Shown piece after piece: positions 12,238 to 25,000 of a stretch of 64,000 nucleotides of DNA. This DNA comes from Solanum dulcamara (lineage: Eukaryota; Streptophyta; Magnoliopsida; Solanales; Solanaceae), in NCBI RefSeq assembly GCF_947179165.1, contig NC_077239.1, forward strand, positions 32,998,134-33,062,133, read 5' to 3'. The translations under genes and the position numbers were made by a program. Every line of letters begins with the position of its first letter. The stretch's first letter is position 1. The notes under the pieces are model-generated. The model saw only the letters and a program-made list of their open reading frames with translations. It did not search any database and was not told the DNA's origin.

Positions 12238-12375
12238 AGAAGGTTTAAGAGTGTCCTAGGGAGTCTAACATATCGCATCAAGTAGAGTCTTGTTCATTTG
12301 TGTGAAGCATGCCAAATCTATTAATTTGAGGCTATGAGGTGTTTTAGAAAAAATTTCACTTTTTTCATGATATAT
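12238..12375 (+). mobile_element. Leader of the forward family-B element (first part)
   Basis: Untranslated leader between the primer site and the gag start. It is interrupted after tatat by the solo LTR at 12376 and resumes at 15678. Confidence 0.65.
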
Positions 12376-15300
12376 TGTCACGACCCATCCCCATAGGCCG
12401 TGATGGGTGCCTGAACATGGACACCCACGTGTACCCCAACCCACTATGCATAACCTGTCCCCTGTTTATACTCAACATATATTAAGAGGGAAAGCAACAT
12501 ACAGCTGACAAGGCTGTTATAACACATAAGGGCATTTCGTAATACAAGTATACGTGAGCCGACAAGGCCGCCACGATACTGGGAACACCCTAAATTATAA
12601 GTCATACCAGTACAGCCATACATACCCATATATACAGTTCATATACCACTCATGCATAGCTCATATTCAGCCCATACGCAACTTATATACAGCTCATATA
12701 TAGCCTTAGATATAGTCCATGTACAACTTATATACAGTTTATATACACATACGCTATACACACATACAACCCACATTTGTATCCACAGACCTCTAAGAGT
12801 CAGAAGAACAGTAAGATAAGGCGAGACAGGGCCCTCGCCGTACCCGTGAACAAAAATTATATACAAACATCAAGGTTTAGTACCCAAAATCAGGCTCCAG
12901 CACAATGGAGCACTCCTGGACCTCTGAGTGGGACTCCTACGTCGGTGGATCCCCAACCTGTGTACCTATACCTGTAGGCATGAAACGTAGCCCCCTCGAG
13001 GAAAGAGGAGGTCAGTACGACATATGTACTGAGTATATAAAACGTAACATAATACGACTGGGGGTATATTCGAAATAGAGAAGTAGGGGAACAAATTATC
13101 GCACCAGAAATATGTACTTGTACTTAGTGAATCACAAAAGCATGCATGCTCAACTTATACAATACAGCCGACCCTTTCAGGGGCCCGGTAAATCATATCC
13201 GTAGGACCATCATAGGCCCGGCGCCATCACCCCTTATTAAAATATATCATCAAACATATATACGTATGTACCCGGCCTTCTAGTAAAGGGCTCGGTGGAC
13301 AATGCAGTGAGTTGTGCACGATAACATACCCAGCCTGGGACTCGGTGAAAGAAGTATTACAATATACACGAGTAGAGTAATGAGTAACTATATGCGATCC
13401 AAATCATTATTAGAGACTCGATAGAATAAGAAAGTTAAGCTTTTATTTGAGGAACCGAGTAACGGTTTAGTCGTCTCGAGTGTTCTTTAAATACCATAAG
13501 GGGCTATCTCAAGAGTGATCTCGGGGACCCTAGACATGTATTAACATAGGGTCAAATCATTTATGGAATTAAGACACTTAGCATCATATAGTCTATAAGA
13601 CTTTGGAGCCTGTACATCTGGTACTTCCTTAGCATTTGTAAGTTTCCAAGGAAATAGGTCTACTACTACCAGAGTTCGTTATTCAAAAGTAAACGCGAAA
13701 TAACTAAGAATGGAGTTACTCCGGAGCTCATATCATATTCGACTTATGCTTAAGCTAAAGACATGCCCAAAAGAAGAAAGAAAATAAGTTCCATACAGTC
13801 TGTACTTTCCTTCAGGTGATCTTCATATACATATTTCGTACTTGGCCCTCTATGGGGCTCGGTGAACCACTATGGCATTGTAGCCTCATTTTTGTATCAA
13901 ATACATACCAATGGAAATAGGAGATAGCTTTCCACATGCTACTATTTAACACGTGGAAGCTTTACTAGGCAATACTCAATCCTTACGGGAACTCTAATAC
14001 TGAACAGTGAATAGGGATTATGAGGCGTACTTGGAATTCTGGGAATGGAATTATCCCCGCACTTCATATACAATTCACTTAAGGCTAAACATTGCCAAAA
14101 GGAAAGAAAGATAGTTGTACGCATTTATATCGAAACATGCCAAAAGAAAGTTCTACATACCTCTTATGGATTCCCTTTAATCGCGTTCACGTCATTGTCC
14201 TCGAAACCTATTTAAAATGGAAGTAACGCAAGTATTAACAACCCTCGACTTCTCAGAAACTTAGAGTACTCACAAGTATTCATAGCATTCATCCCTTCAT
14301 TCGCTTCCTCGACTAGTTTCTTAACCAGTTAAGGCGTTAACGGAAATCGGACAGCACCTCCCCTATAATGTGCCCTATCCGAATTTCCAATCATGCCCGT
14401 AACACCTACAGCAAACCAACAACACAACCAGCAGCTAATATATATGTATATTATAGCAACATTACATCATATAAACCCCAAACAACTTACTCGAAACTAC
14501 AACACCGAAACTAGGGTTTATATTCCTCTTTTCGTGAATTCTTTGATTGTACAAAGCGGAGGGACGTGTGGCTGCAACCAGCAGATACCACGCCCTTATT
14601 AAACCATTTTCCATCATCACAACACATTCCCACACGACCAGCAGTCACACACCCCAAGCGCAACGCATTATTCGATTACAATTAACTATAGCGATTCCAA
14701 TTTCGCTTATTTCGAACACCGAACTTTTCAATCCTTTTCCCCACCTTCCAGCAGCTCCTAAGGTGTGTAATACACCCTTATTTAACATCATAAACTTCAA
14801 ATTAGAGGGGAAGAACTTACATTTCCCGAAATTGGCTAGAACTCGCCGAAATCGCGCCTCGGAATTTTTTTAGCGTGCTGAATCGTCATGGCAGCTTGCT
14901 GTCCTTTTTTTGGCTGCACCGAACTCTAATTTTACTCTACTAATACTTCCATATCATCGTGGTATATGCTATATAATTAATTTACGGGACGAAATCGGGA
15001 CTTACCTTATTTTTTCCCAAGCCGTCGCAATTTTCTCCTTAGCTCTAGGGTTTGTTTTCTCTTATTTTGGCTGAAATTTGAGGAACAAACTGTAGTATAT
15101 GATCCATATACATACATATATGTGGCTGTAGGGTGTGACACATGTCAGCCCCAAGAGGTGACATGTGTCCAGCCCCTATTGGGCCACCACATCTACATGC
15201 TGAAGGAGGGGCTGCCACGTGGCAGTGGGGCCCACCTCCCCCAAGCAGGTGGGTCACCTACTTCACCCCAAGCAGGTGGGTCACCTGCCTGCTTAGGTGC

Positions 15301-15677
15301 TGCCACGTGTCACCCTCCCATTGGCTTCCCCGAATTTTTTTTCCCTCTTCGTGGGTTCGTAATCTCGTTCGTAATCTCGTCTCCCTTTAAGAGCCTATGA
15401 AACCCTTGCTACGTAAGCTTGGTATGTAATCAAGTAACTCACATATGTAAGACTTCTAACTTAGTAGCTTACGTAGATAAGTCGAGTCCTACGACCCGTT
15501 ACTTGGCCTCCAACTCCTTCCGACTTCTCTTGACCCTATTTCCAACCTTTCCTACCATGAGGTGTCACATTCTCCCTTCTTAGAGTTGTTCCATACGGTC
15601 GTAACTTAAGTAGCTCACATACTAGCTTCTAAGTAACTTAAGGAACCTTTCGAGTTCAAAGATGTGGGGGTGTAACA
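12376..15677 (-). mobile_element. Family-A solo LTR with TSD tatat
   Basis: The reverse-oriented LTR of 3302 bases runs from tgtcacgacc to ggtgtaaca. It is flanked by tatat at 12371-12375 and 15678-15682, and has no internal sequence on either side. Its first ~250 bases are closest to the LTR fragment at 28100-28350, so it belongs to the same subfamily as element P. The U3 end (about 15100-15310) has the conserved TATA-like run and cacgtg motifs. Open frames inside it are by-products of LTR sequence. Confidence 0.9.
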
Positions 15678-15747
15678 TATATGTCCTACTATAGAGTGAA
15701 CCCTAACACTTTCTCTTCCTAACGATTATCCTTTGCAATTTCAGAGA
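15678..15747 (+). mobile_element. Leader of the forward family-B element (second part)
   Basis: It continues the leader after the duplicated tatat and leads into the gag start codon within 70 bases. Confidence 0.6.
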
Positions 15748-16466
15748 ATGCCTCCTAGATGAGCACCTACGCAAAGAGGGTTCGATGATAATGGAGACCA
15801 AGCTCCTTCGGTTCTTTAATATAATGATCCTCTCCCCGACCAAGTGAATAATGTAGAGTTCCAGGCCATCATCACTATGTTAGCTCATGCTACTCCTAAT
15901 GCTCCTACCCCAACAGGTAGAGTGAGGGACTTTGCAAGAATGAAATCTCCCGAATTCTATAGTTCAAAGATGGATAAATATCCTCAAGATTTCATTGATG
16001 TGGTGTATAAGGTGTAGGCCATAATGGAAGCTACTTTGGAAGTAAAGGCAGAAATAGCGGGCTACCAACTCAAGGGTGTTACTTAAGTGTGGTACAATCA
16101 ATGGAAGGCCGAAAGAGTAGATGAGGGTCCCATAGGTTGGGAAAATTTAAAGATTTCATTTCTTGATAGCTTTATCCCACTTGATTTAAGGGAGGCAAAG
16201 GTGATGGAGTTCATTAATATCAAGAAGAGGAAAATGAGTGTGAGGGAGGATTCCCTCGAGTTCACAAGGTTGTCCAAATATGCTCCCTCATTGGTAGATG
16301 AATCTAGCACCTGAATTAGTAAGTTTATCTCAGGTGTATCTAACATGGTAATGAAAGAGTGCTGAACCGCTATGCTTTAAAAAGAAATCGATATTTCTAG
16401 GCTTATGATATATGCTGAGCAAATTGAGAAACAGAAATTGAAAGGGAAATCTAGAAGGGAAGCTCC
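15748..16466 (+). pseudogene. gag: gag fragment of the forward family-B element
   Basis: One frame starting ATG at 15748 (MPPR-like start) can be read to 16466 as a Ty3/gypsy capsid-type Gag. It includes RVRDFARMKSPEFY, a DKYPQDFIDVVYKV block, and a VWYNQWKAERV block followed by FIPLDLREAKVMEF (residues about 115-160). Gag would form the particle core in the cytoplasm. I count seven in-frame stops (TGA, TAA, TAG) and no frameshift. Most stops sit where Arg (CGA) or Gln (CAA/CAG) is expected, so C-to-T decay explains them. The zinc knuckle and everything downstream are lost where a reverse family-B LTR begins. Confidence 0.85.
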
Positions 16467-18645
16467 TATCACGACCCAACCTAGGGCCAAGGCGCGACAC
16501 AACGGTTGGGATGTGAGGGACCCCAACCAGAAGCCATCATAGCATTCATCGCATATATATTATAAAGAGACATGACAATATAAGCAAATGAAATCAACTC
16601 AAGGGAACGAGACTAAGGAAATCAACTCAATAGATGTCTACACTAGGCTACATCATAAGCCGTCTAAACATGCCTCTAGTTTAGTCTTTAATGTTTCTTA
16701 GGAAAAGCTCCTAGCTCACCCTAATAATAGAAGAAATTCATGTAACAACAAGAATTAAAGTCTTATCATCATAGAATGAGGACTCACCAACTCCTTGAGA
16801 ATCTAGGACAACTTTAGCCACATATAACATAGTCGTGAGTGTCATTCGCCCCTACATTATGAGACAATGTAGGCAAAATATAAGTTAGTACGTTTGAATT
16901 TACTTAGTCTATGAGGTATGCATGAACAATTAATAGGAACGTGAGCAATATGCCATAAGATGCATGACCAATCATAATGAACATGAATAGAGCTTAAGAT
17001 TATTTGTAAACATATGAAACTCATGGTCAATGCATATCATAAAAACTTCATCATATAACTCATAGCTTAACTTTAACTTGTGTGGGATAAGTCCCTTAAC
17101 AGACATCTAAGACCATGTGAGCTATAACATGCAATCCGATGAAACCCTCATAGATAAGGGGGAGGCTACCTTGCTAGGGTATATTCCTTCATGTTACTCA
17201 TCTCATCTCAACTCAACCGTGCTATATGTGGATCCACTAATAAGGCCATGAAAGCAATGCTACATGGGGAACGTAGTTAGTGACTTTAGGTTGCTACTAG
17301 TATTACCCTTGGTAACTAACTGGGTTACCGAACAGAAACTCTCCTAGAATTCCTCTCAATGCTTAATCAATATCCCAATGGAAACTCTTTAAAACATGAT
17401 CCTAACATAATAGGGAAAGATAGTAACTACCTATCAATCCATTTTTATAAACATTAGGAATATATCATTAACTTAGTGATTTATAAGAATATATAACTTT
17501 GGTGAGAATTGTACTTATCACCATCTTATAACATCTTCGATCTTAAGTTTGATCATCATCATAACTTTCATCATAAAATCATAATTTTAACTTTAAATCA
17601 TAAAAAAATATAAGTTGAAGATCATTAAACTCATAATTTATACATGAAAATCATCTTTAACTTCATAATCATAACTTGAAAATAGATTTATGCATGGGCA
17701 TTCATAATTCATATAAAAACACGCTTATAATGATCATTGATAACATCTAAAATCAAAATTGAATCATCCCAATGCAATTCATAAATACTAGGGTTCATAA
17801 CTCAATTAAAATTGAAATAAACCTAGAGAAAACTTCAGGACTTCATGGGTGAAAGGGGTCCATGAATAAATCTCCACACACCTTTACTGATTTCACTTAG
17901 AATTGAATAAGAAACCTTGTAGAAATCTAGAACCCTAGCTTGAGCTTGAAGAGAAAACTTTGAGAGACTTTGTTCTATTGTTAGAGAAATTTTAGGAGAA
18001 TGATTTGAATATGAGGGGAATTTGAAGAATCGAATATATATAGACTTTAAACTAGACTGAAAAGTGTCTAGGTTCATTGAACCAAACTTGAAGAATGACA
18101 TAACTGCCCCTCATTAATTCTAAAACTTAACTCTACGAGACCTATTTCGATGGATCATTGAAGTAATGATGGGTCGTCAAGGTGACTCATCTGGTAGGTC
18201 TTAAAAATAAGCTACAGATTGAGCCTCTGATGTTTTGGAATGAGTCATTATTACGACTCATCAACATGTCATGGGTCATAGGCTTTGTCTGTCCTATAGG
18301 TCTGAAAACCTACAACTTTAGATCCTCAGAACTTTGGTTATGTGTCATTTATAGGATTCGTAATAATTCCTATGAGTCATCCTGTCAAGACGTAGACTTG
18401 ACCTTGAGGTACCTCTGGGATATGGCCTTTGATGTTGGCTTATAACTTATGTCTACGAGTCTTCATCTTGGGTCATAGGACCTTCCTCTGAGGTTTATCA
18501 TTATCAACTACTAGGGTTCATTCCATGAGTTATTCTTATGAGTCGTAGGACTCTCTACAGGTCGTAGAGTGACTTCTAAGGATGAGCCAATCAAAATTTT
18601 GAGATATATTTTAGGTTCTAACTCTCCGACTTCTGAGGTCTTATA
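16467..18645 (-). mobile_element. Reverse family-B 3' LTR
   Basis: The LTR runs from tatcacgaccc (decayed tgtcacgaccc) to gaggtcttata. On its right the minus strand shows the polypurine-type tract (caagaaggagatat) and then an integrase tail, so it is a 3' LTR and not a solo one. About 18120-18600 is an enlarged variable module filled with gactcat, gggtcat and gagtcgtagg words. Confidence 0.8.
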
Positions 18646-18894
18646 ATATCTCCTTCTTGGGAATATTTGTCCTCAAATGAGATTAACTTATCATAGGAAG
18701 GACAGATTAAGAGGACTAGCATCCCAACATTAACATGATAACACCTTAAAATGCATGGAACATGAAAACTTCAACTTAACATAAAATCATAATTTTTAAA
18801 AATCAACTTTCATGAAGATGCATGCATAAGAATGATATAGGAGGAACTTAATACAAAAGAGTTCAATTAACTTGAATAAGGACAACTTATTAGT

Positions 18895-19425
18895 TTAGGC
18901 TTGAGTAGAGGTAAAGAGGTACGGGTATCATTTCATCATATCCGCCTCCGCTTCCTATGTAGCACTTTCTACTTGTTGATTCCTCCATTACACTTTGATG
19001 GACTCAACTTCTTTGTTCCTTAACTTCTTAACTTTTCGGTCTAAGATTTTGAACGAAATTTCTTCATAAGTCAAATTCCCTTAAACACTTACATCTTTCA
19101 ATGGTACTACGGATTTTGGATCACCCACAAACTTCTTCAACATAGATACATGAAATATCGGGTGAACCATAGATAACTCAAGTGGAAAATATAACTCATA
19201 AGCCACCTTGCCAACACATCTCAATATACTATAAGGTCCAATGTATCTAGTTCTTAGTTTTCCTTGCTTACCAAAATGTATTACACCCTTAATGGGTGAA
19301 GCCTTAAAATAGACCCAATCATCCACCTCAGATTAAAAGGTCTCTTTTCCTTATATTATAATAGGACTTTTGATGACTTTGAGACGTCTTCAACCTCTCC
19401 CTTATCGAGAGGTTCCTTTCTTTTA
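18895..19425 (-). pseudogene. pol: Integrase C-terminus and chromodomain of a reverse family-B element
   Basis: Read on the minus strand, it runs from a RLKTSQSHQKSYYN block through DDWVYFKASPIKGV, GKLRTRYIGPYSILR and VHPIFHVSMLKKFVG to a chromodomain-like end (LDRKVKKLRNKEVESIKV, then YPYLF) and a TAA stop at about 18895. At least four in-frame stops break it. The catalytic core is absent, because the sequence switches at about 19425-19440 to the end of a different element (P). The chromodomain-like tail in chromoviruses is thought to guide integration to heterochromatin. Confidence 0.8.
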
Positions 19426-19474
19426 TGATATCATATACCTGTCTATCCGTATCTTTAATATACAAGTATTCAGG

Positions 19475-20015
19475 AGTCGGGGTTACCTGTAGATGTCGAG
19501 AACAGGTATGGATACCTGTGTCTCATATCCTCTTTGGCTTCCTAGGTCATTTCCTCCCGATTCCTATTCCACCACAGCACCTTAACCGAGGCTATGTCTT
19601 TAGTTCGTAATCTTCTAATCTGTCGATCCAAGACGGCGACTGGCTGTTCTTCATAGGCTAGCTCTTCAGTGACCTGGATGTCATCCATGGAATGTACTCG
19701 GGATGGGTCACCTACACATCTGCGAAGCATGGATACATGTAAAACTGAATGTACTACTTCTAGGTCTGCTGGCAAGTCCAATTCGTAGGCAACCTTGCCT
19801 ATTCGGCGAAGGATTAAGTAAGGACTAATATATCTCGGACTCAACTTCCCTTTCTTGCCGAACCTTATTACTCCTTTCATGGGAGATACTTTCAAAAACA
19901 CCCATTCACCTACTTGAAACTCCAACGGTCGACGTCGGCTGTCTACATATGACTTCTGTCAACTTTGGGCAGTTAATAATCTCTCCAAAATAAGCTTTAC
20001 CTTTTCCATTGCTTG
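19475..20015 (-). pseudogene. pol: Element P pol, 3' part (integrase C-terminus and chromodomain)
   Basis: This is the continuation of the pol frame interrupted at 23611. It reads an AMEKVKLILERLL block, EFQVGEWVFLKVSPMKGVIR, GKLSPRYISPYLI, VVHSVLHVSMLRRCVGD, then the chromodomain-like tail with LRTKDIASVKVLWWN and RYPYLF, and a stop near 19475. The tail keeps the order seen in Tekay/Del chromoviruses, but TGG codons have become stops. The frame rejoins the upstream part exactly if the solo LTR and one copy of gcttg are ignored. The 3' LTR of P is missing, since the sequence changes to another element at about 19430. Confidence 0.85.
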
Positions 20016-23000
20016 TGTCACGACCCAACCCCGTAGGCCGCGACTGGGGTCCGACCTAGACCCCCCGTACATATATGTATTAGCTGAGGTCACATTGAAC
20101 TGTAAATAAACAGTATCATGTAACAGAGCCCCACTGGGCGATAACATTTTCATAAACCTGTAGCCCTTTTCGTTTGTACCACAACCCAATAGGGCACGCA
20201 AGCCGACAAGGCTGCCATAACATAATAACATAATAACATATATCATATATCATATAGACCCAGCTGAATCAAATTGACATACACAACCGACATATACATG
20301 TCTGCAGACCTCTAAACATATAAATGACAATATATGGCGGGACAGGGCCCCCGCCGTACCCCTGAATGGATAAAACAATTTCTATACATCCGTGGACAGT
20401 ATCAAAAACTAGGCTCCGATACAATGAAGCCTTTTCCAGCTGAGCTACATGGAATCCTAAGCTGACAGACTCCCAAAATCTATATCTGTACCTGCGGGCA
20501 TGAACGCAGCCCCCTGAGAAAGAGGGTCAGTACGATATGTGTACTGAGTATGTAAAACATAATATAATACAACTGGAAACATATCTGAGATAGAGAATCA
20601 GGGGATAAGATATCAATTCAGAAACCTGTACTTGTACTTTATGAATTACAAAAATATGCATGTTCGAGTCATATCATATAGCCGGCCCTTTCGGGGGTCC
20701 GGTGAATCATCTCTGTAAAATCATCTCTGTAAAATCATCTCTGTAAAACCATCATGGCCCCAGTGCCATCACCACCTTATTACAACACATCATCATATAT
20801 TTATACACATATCCTGGCCCTCTATTGAGGGACTCAGTGAATAATGCAGTGAACTGTGCACGAGAACATATCCTGGCCCGGGACTCAAGGAAAGAAGTGT
20901 TACGGTATACATGAGTAGAGTAGTGAGTAACTATATGCAATTTAAATCATTATCAGAGACTTGACAGAATAAGAAAGTTAAGCTTTTGTTTGAGGACCCG
21001 AGTAACGGTGTAGTCATCTCGAGTGTCCTCTAAATGCCATTATGGGCTATCTCAATTATAATCTTGGGGCTCCTAGACATGTACTAGAGTAAAGCCAAAT
21101 CGCTTATGGAACCAGAAAGATTTGTTAACATATAGTCTGTAAGACTTGGAGCCTGTACATTTGTTACCTTTTTAACATATAAAAGTTTCCAGGGAAATAG
21201 TTCGACTACTGTAGGAGTTCTATATTCAGAAGTAAATAAGAGATGTTTGAGGATGAAGTTACCCCAGAGCTCAGATCATATTCAACTTACAACTAAGACA
21301 AACACATGCCCAAAAGAAGAAAGAGAATAAGCTTTATGTAGTTTGTACTTTCCTTCAGGGGATTTGCATACACATATTTCGTACCCGGCCCATCATGGGG
21401 CTCGGTGAGTCATTATGGCATCATAATCTCATTTTCGTACTAAATACGTATCAAGGGAAATGAGAGATAGCTTTCCACACACTAGTGTTTAACACGTAGA
21501 AGCCTTACTAGGCAATACTCAATCCTTATAGAAATTCCAAAACTAAGCAGTGGATATGGGTTATGAGGCATACTTGGAGTTTTGGGAATGGAATTATCCC
21601 CACATTCCACACACACTTCACTTAAGGCTAAAACTTGCCAAAAGGAAAGAAAGATAGCTGTACGAACTTATACCAAAACATGCCAAGAGAAAGCTTTACA
21701 TACCTCTTGGGAGTTACCCTTTATCCTGCTCGCCTCATCGTCTTCTGAACCTATTCAATATAAAGTAATATGAATATCAACTACTCTTAACTTTTCAGCA
21801 TCTGAGGTTACGCCTTAATGTTAATGGAATCTATTTCCTTAGTCGTTTCCTCGGCTAGTCCTTTAGTTTGTTAAGGCGTTAACGAAAATTGGGCAGCACC
21901 TCCCCTATAATGTTCCCTATTCGAATTTCCAATTAGGTCCCTAAGACCTACAGCCAACCAACAACAACAACCTGCAGCAATTCATACCAACAATATACAA
22001 CATAAATCCCAAATGACTTATTCAAAAATACGATATCAAAATAGGGCGTCTAGCCTTTATTTTGTGACGCCTTTAATTATACATAACGAGGGGTCATGTG
22101 GCTTATACCAGCAGCACCCTAACCCACATTAGGACATATTTAGGCCCTGCAACAACAAGCCACACCCCTGCAGCAGCAACTCACAAGAACGACACTTTAT
22201 TTCGACAACAATTCAACTATAACGACTACAAATTAGTTTATTCCGAACGCCAAGTATTTCTAAGCCATTTTCATATTTCCAGCCACCAATAGGGCGTGTA
22301 ACATGCTCCATCAGAACACATAAAGCTCAAATTTAAAGAATAAACCTTACCTTACGGTTAAACTTGTCAAACTCGCCAAAACTATCCAAAATGTGAAATC
22401 TGGACAGCTTACTGTTTTACCTTGTCGCTTCGTTTCGAAGGGGTAATGGAGGGAAACAGGATTTACGTCCTTCATGAAAGTTATAGACATGTGTCTTAGG
22501 GTCGCAAACAATTTCGAATCATCCCTACATCAATTTTGTACAAAAAGATATGACCAAAATACTCACAGCTGTCCGTGTAGGATTTCCAAAACCAAATTTG
22601 AGCAGTACCTCCTCTACACTTCATCACCACTTTTCAAGCTGATACAAGTAGAACTGGATTTTTGAGTCTGAATGAAAGTTATAGAACCACGAAATACCTT
22701 TCCAAAACATATTAAATCACTCGAAACGAATCTGTACACAAGAAGTTATACTAATATTACTAACCACTGTCCCTTCCAAAAACGGGTTTATTAATTAACG
22801 TTTTCTCTTATTTTCTCTTCCAAATTCCAATTGCAAAGCTGGAGTTTTACTTCCATGAAGGTCTTAAAATACATATATACGTATCCAAGTACTTAAGGTA
22901 CACCGTATATAATTAATTCACGGAAGAAAATTGGAAAACTAACCTTAAATCTTCAACAATGATGGCTGCCTCTCTATTTCCCTCTTTCACGTTTTTTTCT

Positions 23001-23610
23001 CCAAGGCTGCTGCTATTCTTGGATAATGAACAACTAAGGAGTCATATACACATATATATATATATATATATAAGGTGACACGTGTCATCCCCTAAGGGTG
23101 ACACGTGTCAAGCCCTTATTGGGCCACCTCAACACACGGCCAATGGGGTGCTGCCACGTGGCAGTGGGGTCCACCTCCCCCAAGCAGGTGGGTCACCTAC
23201 TTGACCCCAAGCAGGTGGGTCACCTGCCTGCTTGAGGTGCTGCCACATGTCGCTTCTTCATTGGCTACCACGTGTCGTCTTTTTTCCCCTTCCTCGCGGG
23301 CTCGTAATCTCGTCTTATTTTATGTACCTATGTAATCCGTGCTACGTAAGTTTGATATATGCTTAAGTAGCTCAAGTGCATATGACTTTTAACTTAGTAG
23401 CTTACATAGGTAAATCGAGTCCTACGACTCATTACTTGGCCTCCAATTCCTTCCGGACTCTTATGATTTCATCTCCAACCTTCTCTAGTATGGGGTATCA
23501 CATTCTCCCTTCCTTAGAGCCGTTTGATAGTGTCGTAACTTAAGTGGCTCACATGCTAGCTTCTAAGTAACTTAAGGGACATTCCGAGTTCGAAAATGTG
23601 GGGTGTAACA
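20016..23610 (-). mobile_element. Family-A solo LTR with TSD gcttg inside the integrase of P
   Basis: This 3595-base reverse LTR runs from tgtcacgaccc to gggtgtaaca, with gcttg at 20011-20015 and 23611-23615. The interrupted reading frame is identical on both sides, which makes the insertion unambiguous. It carries hairpin-like ccggccc modules near 20690-20890, the ~190-bp repeat region near 21100-21750, and the U3 region at 23050-23290. Confidence 0.95.
23051..23290 (-). promoter_or_regulatory. U3 promoter-like region of the solo LTR
   Basis: On the minus strand, in order, come a gccacatgtcg word, two caagcaggtgggtcacct direct repeats, the palindrome tgccacgtggca (about 23152-23163), two tgacacgtgtca palindromes (about 23076-23110), and a (TA)n TATA-like run at 23051-23072. 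It is dense in cacgtg G-boxes, the core recognised by plant bZIP and bHLH factors. Function is inferred. Confidence 0.5.
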
Positions 23611-24620
23611 GCTTGTTGGACTATATCTGGACCCATTAGTTACGTTTCACCAACCTCGAACCAACCGATAGGTGACCTGCACTTCCTGCCATATAAAGCC
23701 TCATATGACGCCATTTGAATGCTGGAGTGATAACTGTTATTGTAGGCAAATTCAATAAGTTGTATATGATCATCCCAGCTGCCTTTAAAGTCAATTATGC
23801 AGGCTCGTAACATATCTTCTAGCGTCTGAATAGTATGCTCAGCTTGTCCATCAGTCTGGGGATGAAATATTATGCTAAGGCTTACCTGTGTCCCCAAGCC
23901 TTCCTGGAATGACCGCCAAAAATAGGCCATAAACTGGGCTCCCCAGTCTAAAATAATAGATGTGGGAACTCCGTGAAGTCGCACTATCTCTTTGATGTAC
24001 AATTTTGCATAGTCTTCTGCCGAGTATGTGGTCTTGACTGGGAGGAAGTGGGCTACTTTTGTCAGCCTATCCATAATAACCCATATGGAATCCTGCTTCC
24101 GGAGAGTGTGAGGTAAGCCGATAATGAAATCCATGTTAATTGCTTCCTATTTCCAGGTTGGAACCTCCATCTCCTGTAGTAGCCCACCCGGTTTCTGATG
24201 TTCCACTTTAACTTATTGGCAATTCGGGAATTGGGATACAAACTCGGCTATATTTTTCTTAATACCATCCCACCAATATAAATCCCTGAGGTCATGATAC
24301 ATTTTGGTTGACCTCGGATGAATAGAATAACGGGCATGATGTGCCTCTCCCAGTACTTGTTGTCATAACCCTGCAACTTTCGGCACACAGACTCTGCCTT
24401 GATATCGTAGTATCCCATCAATCGTGACCTCAAATAGAGGCTTTCCCTTTTGGAGAGTTTCATCCCTATACTGTGCTAGGATAGGGTCCTGGTATTGGCA
24501 TTGTTTAACTTCCTCCATGATTGACGATTCAGCAATTCCTCGAATAGAGACCCCGTCATTACCTTAATCAGCTAGGCGGACTCCAAGACTAGCGAGCTGG
24601 CAGATCTCACGGATCATCTC
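23611..24620 (-). pseudogene. pol: Element P integrase (zinc-binding and catalytic core)
   Basis: The catalytic core sits at 23640-24134. Its acidic triad is Asp2 (MDFIIGLP), Asp63 (IILDWGAQF) and Glu99 (DGQAEHTIQTLED), counted in that segment, so the DD35E spacing is exact. The usual DRGAQF reads DWGAQF, an Arg-to-Trp change of C-to-T type. Upstream, the zinc-binding part (KMYHDLRDLYWW, then FPNCQ) has lost one Cys to Phe and carries stops. Integrase would insert the cDNA into chromatin in the nucleus. The segment is not open throughout, so it is dead as it stands. It stops at 23611, where the solo LTR interrupts it. Confidence 0.9.
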
Positions 24621-25000
24621 CTTCCATTCTAATTGTACCTTTTCCAAGCTGCCCATTGACTTACGACTGAGTGCATCCGCCACCACATTCGCTTTCCCAG
24701 GGTGGTATAAGATGTCGACATCATAGTCCTTCAGTAGTTCCAACCACCTTCTCTATCGTAAGTTTAATTCTTTCTGCTTGAAGATATACTGGAGGCTTTT
24801 GTGGTCCGTGTAAATATCGACATGTATGCCATACAAGTAGTGTCTCCATATTTTTAAAGCATGAATCACCGCTGCCAATTCCAAATCATGCCTTCGATAG
24901 TTCTTTTCGTGCTTTCTAAACTGTCAGGAGGTGTAAGCTATAACTCTACCATTCTGCATCATAACGCACCCTAGTCCAATACCAGAGGCATCATAATAAA
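24620..25000 (-). pseudogene. pol: Element P RNase H domain
   Basis: The domain follows RT without a break. Its first Asp is in the YYDASG motif (codon 24990-24992), followed by a DLELAAV block with the Glu, [10 protein letters not shown] with the next Asp, and ADALSRK near 24660. Stops of the CAG-to-TAG and TGG-to-TAG kind interrupt it. RNase H would remove the RNA template during reverse transcription in the particle. Confidence 0.85.
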
